Positions 15,446-22,961 of a stretch of 64,000 nucleotides of DNA are shown here, in pieces. The translations under genes and the position numbers were made by a program. Source of the DNA: Parvularcula sp964219355 (GTDB lineage Bacteria; Pseudomonadota; Alphaproteobacteria; Caulobacterales; Parvularculaceae); the NCBI GenBank assembly GCA_964219355.1, contig CAXPOZ010000004.1, forward strand, positions 124,001-188,000. Direction: 5' to 3'. The notes under the pieces are model-generated. The model saw nothing but the letters and a program-made list of their open reading frames with translations. It was not told the origin of the DNA and did not search any database. Numbering within the stretch: position 1 is the stretch's first letter; every line of letters begins with the position of its first letter.

Positions 15446-17833
15446 ATGAAATCGTCACCGGCCGGCATCAGCAGTTCGCTCATTTTCGCCGCCGAGACGG
15501 CGTCAGCTCCAGCAAATGACGGCGTCGCAACTGCCAGCTTTGATACCGAGTACGGCTCGGCCCCCCTCAGCAAAATGCGCTCAATGACGATGAAAGACGG
15601 CAAGGTCCTGATGGAAGCCGTCTTTGCCGATGTGACTGCAGAAGAACTCGCTGACATGCTTGATGCATCGGGCATCGACTGGCGCGATGACAAGGGCGAG
15701 CCGGGACTGTCGATCATCAGCTTTACGACGTCCGCAGGTACGCTGCGCACTTTCCTTTCGGGATTCATCGATCCCGCCGCCGTGCTGGAGCTGCCTTCCC
15801 TTGTTTCAGGCCACGGATCATTCCTTTCAGCAACCCCGATCGGCTATCAGTCTTCCGCCGGGCTCACGACCTCGCAAGGCGATGTCTCACAGAAATCTGA
15901 CGAGGCCCGCGCCCAGTTCGGCGTCGATGGCACAGGCGTGAAAATCGGTGTGCTGTCTGACAGTTATGGGGCTGAGGAAAACGAAAATGGCGTCGCTACG
16001 GACACGACCGTGGCGCAGGACATTGCCTCCGGCGATCTGCCCTCCAATGGCGTTCAGGTCTTGCAGGACGGCGCGCCCTTCTCGACAGATGGCGACGAAG
16101 GCCGCGCCATGCTGCAGATCATTCACGATGTGGCGCCAGGCGCAGACCTTGCCTTCCACACGGCAGGCGGCGGCCGCGCCAATTTTGCCAATGGTATCCT
16201 TGCTTTGCGCAATGTGGCAGGTGCGGACGTCATCGTCGATGACATCATTTATTTCGCTGAGCCGATCTTCCAGGACGGCATTATCGCGCAAGCTGTTGAT
16301 CAGGTCGTCGCTGATGGCGCTGTCTATCTCTCCTCTGCGGGCAACAATGGCGATGACGGCTTCTTTGACACCTATCGGGATTCAGGGGTCGATGGCGATC
16401 AGATCGCCGCACTGGTTACCGGGACAGGTTTTGGAGACCTTGGCAATCTGCATGACTGGAATCCCGATCCGGACGTCACGTCGCTCTATGTCGAACTGAC
16501 CCTTGATGACGGAGAAGACTTCACCATCTCCTTCCAGTTCGATGAGGCCTATGCCTCCGCTGGCGGCGCTGGTTCGACTGCAGACTACGACATATTCGTT
16601 ACTTATATTGATGGATCGGGCACAGAAGTTCTGGCCCCGGAAGGCATTGGCTTTGCCAACAATATCAACAGTGATCCAGTCGAAATCGTCGATGCGGTGA
16701 ATGATTCTGGTTCTACCAGAACCTATCGGATTTATATCACCCAGTTTGACGCACCTGATAATGCGCCCACGAACCTTCTCGCCGGCATCTTCTTCAGCTC
16801 GGCCGGCGGCTCACTCCGGGAGCTATTTGACCCGGAGATCATATCAACGCTTGGCGGCGGCATGGCCGATGCCCCGCAATTCGATGGGCCGACCGTCTTT
16901 GGGCATTCAAACGCCGCAGGCGCCCTCGCCGTCGGCGCTGCTGCATGGTTCAATACGCCTGAACGGACGGATTTCGGCTTCAACCCGCTCTCCGAGGCGC
17001 GCCTCAACGGCTTCTCCTCGCATGCAGGTTTCGACATCTATTTTGATGAGAACGGAAACCGGCTGGCATCCGCCGATGAGCGTGACGGGGTCGATTTTGT
17101 TGCGCCAGACGGCGGGAATACCACATTCTTTGGTTCGGACTCTTCTGCTGACCCCGACAGCCTGCCGAATTTCTTCGGCACCTCCGCCGCAGCCCCTCAT
17201 GCGGCTGCCCTCGTTGCGTTGATGCTGGAGCTGAACCCGAACCTCACGCCCTCTGAGATCGAGACGATCCTTGAGGACACGGCGCTTTCGATGTCGCTCG
17301 ACAGCTCAGGCCGGGCGATCGGCCCTGACGCCTATGGCGCAGGATTTGTTGATGCCGTTGCCGCCCTCTCCGCCGTCCCGGCCATCGGCGGCGAGTTCGA
17401 TGGTGACGAGGATGACAACACCATCACCGGCGACGAGAATGACAATGAGATCAATGGCTTTGGCGGCAATGACCTGCTCAGCGGGCTTGGCGGCAATGAC
17501 ACGATCAATGGCGGCGACGGCGCCGACACGATCTTTGGCGGTGACGGCTCTGACCTGATTTATGGCGGTGATGGCGGCAATCTGATCTATGGCGACTCCG
17601 AACCGGCTGTCCCCGCATCCGCAGTCAGCACGCCTGACATTGAGCCCGTTTCGGCTGGCGGCGCAGACGCCAATGGTGTCGATCCGGTCGTGCTTGATCG
17701 CGTGGCAACCTACCTTCACGAGACGCCTGCGCGCGATGTCGAGGATGCGGCGGTGCAGCATTTTGATGCGCTGAGCAGCATCTTTGACGGCTACGTCGCG
17801 AATATTCAGATGGTCTACGATCTGGGCATTTAA
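15446..17833 (+). CDS. Subtilase-like (S8/S53-like) protease with RTX calcium-binding repeats
   Basis: A 795-residue, very acidic protein. Residues ~155-660 form a subtilase-like catalytic domain: KIGVLSDSYG gives the Asp (172), and NFFGTSAAAPHAAALVALM gives the nucleophile Ser (580). Where classic subtilisins have His in HGT, this has DGDEGRAMLQIIHDVAPGAD (about 215-232), suggesting an acidic residue in the triad as in S53-like relatives. Residues ~672-715 hold GGNDLLSG-type nonapeptide repeats (GGDGADTIF, GGDGSDLIY) that bind calcium and mark type I secretion. There is no Sec signal peptide, which fits a C-terminal secretion signal. No type I transporter genes are in the window. Substrate unknown. 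Confidence 0.85.
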   Translation: MKSSPAGISSSLIFAAETASAPANDGVATASFDTEYGSAPLSKMRSMTMKDGKVLMEAVFADVTAEELADMLDASGIDWRDDKGEPGLSIISFTTSAGTLRTFLSGFIDPAAVLELPSLVSGHGSFLSATPIGYQSSAGLTTSQGDVSQKSDEARAQFGVDGTGVKIGVLSDSYGAEENENGVATDTTVAQDIASGDLPSNGVQVLQDGAPFSTDGDEGRAMLQIIHDVAPGADLAFHTAGGGRANFANGILALRNVAGADVIVDDIIYFAEPIFQDGIIAQAVDQVVADGAVYLSSAGNNGDDGFFDTYRDSGVDGDQIAALVTGTGFGDLGNLHDWNPDPDVTSLYVELTLDDGEDFTISFQFDEAYASAGGAGSTADYDIFVTYIDGSGTEVLAPEGIGFANNINSDPVEIVDAVNDSGSTRTYRIYITQFDAPDNAPTNLLAGIFFSSAGGSLRELFDPEIISTLGGGMADAPQFDGPTVFGHSNAAGALAVGAAAWFNTPERTDFGFNPLSEARLNGFSSHAGFDIYFDENGNRLASADERDGVDFVAPDGGNTTFFGSDSSADPDSLPNFFGTSAAAPHAAALVALMLELNPNLTPSEIETILEDTALSMSLDSSGRAIGPDAYGAGFVDAVAALSAVPAIGGEFDGDEDDNTITGDENDNEINGFGGNDLLSGLGGNDTINGGDGADTIFGGDGSDLIYGGDGGNLIYGDSEPAVPASAVSTPDIEPVSAGGADANGVDPVVLDRVATYLHETPARDVEDAAVQHFDALSSIFDGYVANIQMVYDLGI

Positions 17834-17912
17834 CCCTGTATTCATCCGGCTTTGGCACAATCGGCTCACGTTTCGAGAGGGGCCGTTTTTGCCAGATCCT
17901 AAGCCAATCTAG

Positions 17913-17981
17913 TCTGTGGCGAAATTGATACACAGACAGGAAAAGCCTAGGGACTCCCGGAAGAATCTTGCCGATACACAG
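17913..17981. promoter_or_regulatory. Repeat-rich region upstream of the TonB receptor
   Basis: TCTGTG (17913-17918) and CACAGA (17931-17936) form a short inverted repeat, and GATACACAG occurs twice (17927-17935 and 17973-17981), 46 bases apart. They lie 90-160 bases before the receptor ATG, a normal place for operator sites. The sequence does not match Fur or a known riboswitch. Weak evidence. Confidence 0.25.
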
Positions 17982-18071
17982 TCAATCCCGGTACGAAATT
18001 AAATAGCGATTTCCCTTCGCGTCCACGGGCATTCGGACGCGTCAGGAAGCCGGGAGGAAAAGGAAAAACTC

Positions 18072-20693
18072 ATGCGCAAAACTCTAATGATGGGGACTTC
18101 GGTCCTGATGGCGTTCGCAGGCTTCAGCGCTGCGTCTGCCCAAGACGACGATGTCATCATCGTCACCGCGACGAAGCGGGAACAAACCCTGCAAGAAGTA
18201 CCGGTCGCCGTGTCAGTCGTTGATGATCAGGTCGTCGCCGACGCCCAGATCAACGACGTTCTTGACCTGCAAACCGTCGTCCCCTCGCTGCGTGTTTCGC
18301 AGCTCGAGCGGGCTAACAACACGACCTTCATCATCCGCGGCCTCGGCAATGGCGGTAACAACCCGGGCATCGAACCGTCCGTAGCCGTCTATATCGACGG
18401 TGTCTTCCGGTCGCGTTCCGCTTCCGCCCTCGCTGACTTCCTCGACCTTGAGCGCGTCGAAGTCCTGCGCGGCCCGCAGTCGACCCTGTTCGGCAAGAAC
18501 GCGACGGCCGGTGTCGTCAACATCGTCACGAAAGAGCCTAGCTTCACGACCAGCGGCGTTCTCGAGGGCACGATCGGCAACTACAACCAGTTCATCGGCC
18601 GCGGTTATGTGACCGGCCCGATCTCTGACTCGATCGCTTACAGCCTGTCCGGCAGCTACAATGTCCGTGACGGTTACACGAGCAACTCGATCACCGGCCA
18701 GGACATCAATGACCGTAATCGCCAGTCGATCCGCGGCCAACTGCTGTTCCAACCGACCGATGCGCTTGAGCTCAAGCTGATCGGTGACTGGGACCAGATC
18801 GACGAGATCTGCTGTACTGTCTTTAACGCCGGCGAAGGCTCACTCGATTTTATGGGTGGCCCGACTTCCGGTCAGGTCATTGCCCTGCTTGGCGGCCAGA
18901 AACAGGCACCGGGCGACTGGGACTATGACGTCTTCTTCGACACGGCCTCGACCAACGAGATCATCAACAACGGTGTCTCGCTGCAGGCTGACTATGATCT
19001 GGGTAATGACGTTACCTTCACCTCGATCACGTCTTTCCGTACCAAGGAAGAAGACATCGAGTTCGAAGGCGACTTCACCTCGCTCGAGATCCTCGGCGCG
19101 AACACCCGCGACTTCGACACCGAAACCTTCACGCAGGAAATCCGCCTCTTCGGTGAGACGGATCGCTTCTCCTGGTTGCTCGGCGGGTTCTACTTCGACG
19201 AGTCTGCAGAGAACCGCATCAACATCACCTATGGCGATGACACGCGGGCCTATGTCGACATCCTCTCCAGCGGCGCACTGCCGACAATCGAGGGCGGCAT
19301 CGGTGTGCCGGTTGGTACATTCTTCTCCAGCGGCGCTGGCATCAGCACCTTCGCCACGCAGGACAACCAGCAGCTGTCGATCTTTGCACAGACGGACATC
19401 AACATCACTGATCGTCTCGTCCTGACGCTGGGCGCCAGCTACTATAAGGACGAGAAGGACGTTGCGATCTCTTCGATCAACACGAACCCGTTCTCGAGCC
19501 TCGATCTGGCTGAGTTCGGCTTCGGCGCGTTCTTCAACGCCGCGACTGGCCTTGCTCCGACTCCGACCAATATCGGCACCGTGGCGATGGGCAACCCGGC
19601 ACTGATCCAGGCCCTGCAGGCCGCTTCTGTGACGTCTGTTGCTGACGCACTTGCTGCTGGCGGTGTCCTTGCACCGAACGGCGTGCCGGTTGATCCGATG
19701 ACCATGCTGCCGCTCGGCAACCCGTTCCTCGCGCTTGAAGCCCTTCAGGTCCTTCAGCCGTCGACGAACTTCCCGAACTCTGTGGAAGATGGCACCAGCT
19801 CTGACGAAGACGTTCCGTTCACGGTCCGTCTGGCCTATGACGTCAACGACCGCGTCAATGTCTACGCGTCTTACGCAACAGGCTTCAAGGCATCGTCCTG
19901 GAACCTCACGCAAGACAGCCGTCCGTTCCCGTCAGATATCGCTGCGCTTTCCGGCGCCGGCCTTCTGCCGTCGAACACGTCTGTCACGCTTGGCAACTAC
20001 TCCGGTACCCGCCTTGCTGGTCCGGAAGAAACCGAATCCATCGAAGTTGGCCTGAAAGCTGTCTTCGACATGGGCTCGATCAACATCGCGATCTTCGATC
20101 AGTCGATCGAAGGCTTCCAGGCCCAGACCTTCCAGGGCGCTGGTTTCGTTCTGACCAATGCGGGTGAGCAATCAGTCCGTGGTGCAGAGATCGAAGCCAA
20201 CATCTCGCCGATGGAAAACCTCGACATCACTTGGGCGGGGACCTTCCTCGATCCTGAGTATGACAGCTTCCCGGGTGCCCAGGTGCCGACCGGCAGTGCA
20301 ATTGACCTCGCCGACGGTTCCGCTGATGGCTCGGGCGATCTGACTGGCGCCACGCCGGCCGGGATCCCGGATTTCGCCTCCTCGCTGAGCGCGAAATACA
20401 CCCAGCCGATGGAATGGGGTGAAGTCTTCCTTCGCGCCGATTGGCAGTATGAGAGCGAGACTCAGGTCATCGACAACGTGCCGGAAGATGTAGCTTCACG
20501 CGAAGTCAACCAGTTCAACGCCTCGCTTGGCGTCAACTGGGACGGCGGTGTCGAGCTTCTCGTCTGGAGCCGGAACCTGTTCAACGACGAGTACTACACC
20601 ACGGCCTTCCCGACGACGCTGCAAGCCAACAGCTACTCGGCTTACCCGAACCCGCCGCGCACCTATGGCGTGACGCTGCGCAAACGCTTCTAA
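18072..20693 (+). CDS. TonB-dependent outer-membrane receptor
   Basis: An 873-residue outer-membrane receptor driven by TonB-ExbBD. It has a signal peptide (cut after SAASA-Q), a TonB box just after it (DDVIIVTATK), a plug domain with LEVLRGPQSTLFGKNATAGVVNI-type sequence (seen as VEVLRGPQSTLFGKNA), and a long barrel that ends in the terminal Phe (YGVTLRKRF). Such receptors import siderophores, vitamin B12, glycans or other large solutes; nothing here fixes the substrate. It may use the B12 that NrdJ needs, but that is only a thought: there is no B12 riboswitch upstream. Monocistronic with a strong terminator. Confidence 0.96.
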   Translation: MRKTLMMGTSVLMAFAGFSAASAQDDDVIIVTATKREQTLQEVPVAVSVVDDQVVADAQINDVLDLQTVVPSLRVSQLERANNTTFIIRGLGNGGNNPGIEPSVAVYIDGVFRSRSASALADFLDLERVEVLRGPQSTLFGKNATAGVVNIVTKEPSFTTSGVLEGTIGNYNQFIGRGYVTGPISDSIAYSLSGSYNVRDGYTSNSITGQDINDRNRQSIRGQLLFQPTDALELKLIGDWDQIDEICCTVFNAGEGSLDFMGGPTSGQVIALLGGQKQAPGDWDYDVFFDTASTNEIINNGVSLQADYDLGNDVTFTSITSFRTKEEDIEFEGDFTSLEILGANTRDFDTETFTQEIRLFGETDRFSWLLGGFYFDESAENRINITYGDDTRAYVDILSSGALPTIEGGIGVPVGTFFSSGAGISTFATQDNQQLSIFAQTDINITDRLVLTLGASYYKDEKDVAISSINTNPFSSLDLAEFGFGAFFNAATGLAPTPTNIGTVAMGNPALIQALQAASVTSVADALAAGGVLAPNGVPVDPMTMLPLGNPFLALEALQVLQPSTNFPNSVEDGTSSDEDVPFTVRLAYDVNDRVNVYASYATGFKASSWNLTQDSRPFPSDIAALSGAGLLPSNTSVTLGNYSGTRLAGPEETESIEVGLKAVFDMGSINIAIFDQSIEGFQAQTFQGAGFVLTNAGEQSVRGAEIEANISPMENLDITWAGTFLDPEYDSFPGAQVPTGSAIDLADGSADGSGDLTGATPAGIPDFASSLSAKYTQPMEWGEVFLRADWQYESETQVIDNVPEDVASREVNQFNASLGVNWDGGVELLVWSRNLFNDEYYTTAFPTTLQANSYSAYPNPPRTYGVTLRKRF

Positions 20694-20716
20694 TCGGGCG
20701 TACACATATAATTGAG

Positions 20717-20749
20717 AAAGCCGCGGAAGGTGACTTCCGCGGCTTTTTT
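20717..20749 (+). terminator. Rho-independent terminator of the TonB receptor gene
   Basis: A perfect 10-bp stem GCCGCGGAAG / CTTCCGCGGC with a GTGA loop and six T residues, 24 bases past the stop codon. Confidence 0.93.
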
Positions 20750-20794
20750 CTTGGGCAATTGCCGCTCAAGGAAATCAAGACAGGAACGTTTTGT

Positions 20795-21565
20795 TTATCC
20801 GCCCTCGGACGACTCCTCGTCCTTCGGCAGGTGACGCTCGAACTGGCGGATCACGCCGTGCAGGACACGCAACTCTGACGCTGTCATCCCGGCATTGGAG
20901 AACATGGTCTGAAGGTTCTGCTCCAACACAGTGCGCTTTTCCTCCGGCCAGAAATATCCCGACCTGTTAAGCGCCGCATAAAGGTGATCGAGCATGGATT
21001 GCAGCTCACCCCGGCTTGCCGGGCCTTCCGTATAGGGAGAAGAAAACAGCGTCTCCGTGCCGCCCGCCTTCGCCCATTCATAAGAGAGGAGCAGCACAGC
21101 CTGGGCAAGATTAAGCGAAGGGAAATCGGGGTTAACCGGGATGGTCACCAGTGCATTGGCAAGCGCTGCTTCCTGCGTCTCAAGCCCCGCCTTCTCCGCC
21201 CCGAACAGCATCGCGGTCCGTTGCCCTGCAGCAGTCGCCTCGCGCAGCTTTACGGCAGCCTCCTGCGGCGTCAGCACAGGCAGGAAGAGCCCGCGTTGGC
21301 GCGCCGTCGTCGCCACCACAAATTCGCAATCGGCCACTGCGTCTGCCACCGAATCAAAGACCCGCACACGGTCGATCACTTCGGCTGCACCCGACGCCAT
21401 GGCCCCAGCCTTCGGATTGGGCCAGCCATCGCGTGGGCTGACGAGCCGCATCCCGCTCAAGCCGAAATTGAGCATGGCACGTGCAGCGGCACCGATATTC
21501 TCGCCCATCTGGGGGCGGGCAAGAACGACCAGCGGATGAAGAGGAGAAGAAGCGTTATCTGACAT
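20795..21565 (-). CDS. trmJ: tRNA (cytidine/uridine-2'-O)-methyltransferase, TrmJ-like
   Basis: A 256-residue SPOUT-family RNA 2'-O-methyltransferase. The N terminus LVVLARPQMGENIGAAARAM matches TrmJ motif 1 (usually P-x-N-x-G), motif 2 is TAMLFGAEKAGL, and the knotted motif 3 is FPSLNLAQAVLLLSYE. TrmJ methylates position 32 of several tRNAs; the C-terminal ~85-residue helical extension supports TrmJ over TrmL. The PQMGEN variant, with Gln-Met where Glu/His-Pro-x-Asn is common, is slightly unusual. Minus strand, facing the receptor's terminator. Confidence 0.88.
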   Translation of the reverse strand: MSDNASSPLHPLVVLARPQMGENIGAAARAMLNFGLSGMRLVSPRDGWPNPKAGAMASGAAEVIDRVRVFDSVADAVADCEFVVATTARQRGLFLPVLTPQEAAVKLREATAAGQRTAMLFGAEKAGLETQEAALANALVTIPVNPDFPSLNLAQAVLLLSYEWAKAGGTETLFSSPYTEGPASRGELQSMLDHLYAALNRSGYFWPEEKRTVLEQNLQTMFSNAGMTASELRVLHGVIRQFERHLPKDEESSEGG

Positions 21566-21594
21566 CGCCGCCGCCTAGCAGCGCGCGCGCGCAT

Positions 21595-21628
21595 AAAAAA
21601 GCACCGCCCGAATCTCTCCGAGCGGTGC
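21595..21628 (-). terminator. Rho-independent terminator of the glycine-zipper lipoprotein gene
   Basis: On the minus strand GCACCGC pairs with GCGGTGC across a 14-base loop (with extra pairing CGG/CGG-like inside) and is followed by six T residues. It lies between the lipoprotein stop (21654) and the trmJ start (21565). Confidence 0.8.
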
Positions 21629-21653
21629 CTTTGATCATATCCGCTGGGTCAGA

Positions 21654-22016
21654 TTAGCAGCTGCGCAGCGAACCGTCGTTCCAGTAAGTTTTACCGGTTG
21701 AGCGGTCGATGTAGTAATAACGCTGTGCGCTGCGGTCATAGATAAGCTCCTGACCGGCGGCCGGTTTCTTGAACTCGGTCCCGCCGCACTGAGCGTCCTG
21801 ACGTGAACCGCGAGCTGCACCCGCTGCGCCACCAAGGACAGCACCAATTGCTGCGCCGCGCTGTGCGTCGCCGTCACCGACATTGTTGCCGATGACGCCA
21901 CCAGCGATAGCGCCAAGCGCTGCACCGCCTGCGGTGTTCCGTTCAATATTACCTGTCGAGGTACATCCGGCGAGCAGGACGAGACCGGCTGCGGCTGCTC
22001 CAAAAACTTTCAACAT
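21654..22016 (-). CDS. Glycine-zipper lipoprotein (17 kDa surface antigen-like)
   Basis: A 120-residue lipoprotein: signal peptide MLKVFGAAAAGLVLLAGC with the lipobox LLAGC at Cys18, then two Gly-rich segments (GGAALGAIAGGVIGNNVG and RGAAIGAVLGGAAGAARG) that form a glycine-zipper 2TM motif as in the rickettsial 17-kDa antigen. The C-terminal part (QRYYYIDRSTGKTYWNDG) is an aromatic-rich, probably periplasmic tail with two cysteines. Expected to sit in the outer membrane. Role unknown. Own terminator. Confidence 0.88.
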   Translation of the reverse strand: MLKVFGAAAAGLVLLAGCTSTGNIERNTAGGAALGAIAGGVIGNNVGDGDAQRGAAIGAVLGGAAGAARGSRQDAQCGGTEFKKPAAGQELIYDRSAQRYYYIDRSTGKTYWNDGSLRSC

Positions 22017-22155
22017 GAGTCGTTCCCTTTGGGTTGCTGACTACACTATCCAAATCGACGAGACGCCGATTGGTTCCGTAAGTCGTGACGCCAAGATGGG
22101 GCGAGTTTCTGGCAGGAAAAAGACCTTCTGCCTAAATTCGCGGTTAACTGTGTCT

Positions 22156-22692
22156 CTAATTGTCGCGAACCGGTTCGATGGTCGCCGCGAGCAGCCCTTT
22201 TGCGCCGCGCCCGAATGAGGCGCGAAGCCGTTGTCCGGGCATCAGCTCGGTCATGCCGGCGGCGCGAACGACTTCCATATGTACGAAAATGTCATCTGTA
22301 CCGTCGCCGCGAGTGAGAAAACCGTAGCCCTTGGCGCGGCTGAACCATTTTACGTCGACATCGACGAAATCACCCGCGGCCTCGACTACCGGCATTTTCG
22401 ACGGCGCGGCGGGCCGCGGTGTCGGCGTGGCGGAGGACGAATCTAGAGTCAGGATCTTGGTGGCCTGTAGCCCCTTTTCTCCCTCCACAGCTTCGCAGGT
22501 AATCTTCGCGCCTTCAGGTGCGGAAGTGCATCCGCTCTGCTTCAGGCAGGTCGAATGGATGAGCACATCCCGGCCCCCATCTTCGTCCACGATAAAGCCA
22601 TAGCCTTTTGTCTGGTCGAACCATTTGACAAAGCCTCGGACCTCACGGGCATCCATGTTTTCGGTGCGCGATTCTGGCCTGGAGTCGGGCAT
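22156..22692 (-). CDS. Double cold-shock-domain protein
   Basis: A 178-residue protein with two cold-shock domains. Domain 1 (~15-80) has VRGFVKWFDQTKGYGFIVDE and DVLIHSTCL; domain 2 (~110-175) has DVKWFSRAKGYGFLTRGDG and DIFVHMEVV. Each keeps the RNP1 (KGYGFI/L) and RNP2 (VLIH, IFVH) nucleic-acid-binding motifs. Tandem CSD proteins of this kind are typical of alphaproteobacteria and act as RNA chaperones, often in cold or stationary phase. A Pro/Ala-rich linker joins the domains. Divergent from nrdJ. Confidence 0.93.
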   Translation of the reverse strand: MPDSRPESRTENMDAREVRGFVKWFDQTKGYGFIVDEDGGRDVLIHSTCLKQSGCTSAPEGAKITCEAVEGEKGLQATKILTLDSSSATPTPRPAAPSKMPVVEAAGDFVDVDVKWFSRAKGYGFLTRGDGTDDIFVHMEVVRAAGMTELMPGQRLRASFGRGAKGLLAATIEPVRDN

Positions 22693-22865
22693 GGCGTCCT
22701 CTCGTCAGGGGCACCCCTATAGCGCGATTGTGACGCGACTGTCATCCTCAAAAGTACTGACAAGGAGTGTTATCTTGTATCATGAACCCCGATATGAGCG
22801 ATTATCTGCTCTGTCTGAAACAGTTGTGAACTAGTCATGTAAAAACTGAATAAAAGACAATCTAT

Positions 22866-22885
22866 TTATCCCCACTTTATCCACA
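22866..22885 (+). promoter_or_regulatory. Tandem DnaA-box-like sites upstream of nrdJ
   Basis: TTATCCACA (22877-22885) is an exact match to the DnaA-box consensus TTATNCACA, and TTATCCCCA (22866-22874) is one mismatch away in the same orientation, exactly 11 bases earlier (one helical turn). The pair lies 77-96 bases before the nrdJ ATG, a promoter-like position. Confidence 0.5.
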
Positions 22886-22961
22886 CAGATATTATGGGCA
22901 CGACGTTTCGTCAGCGCGCCAAATCTGCCTATATCTCCCCAGGTGATTCGGAAGGTGCGTC

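Noticed and set aside
22860..22890. Replication origin because of the DnaA boxes
   Set aside because: Only two close boxes, no AT-rich unwinding region or origin-linked genes nearby; promoter regulation is simpler.
22693..22961. Cobalamin riboswitch or NrdR box upstream of nrdJ
   Set aside because: No B12-box (GCCACTG-like) or riboswitch layout is visible, and ACACAGATATTATGGG matches the NrdR palindrome poorly.
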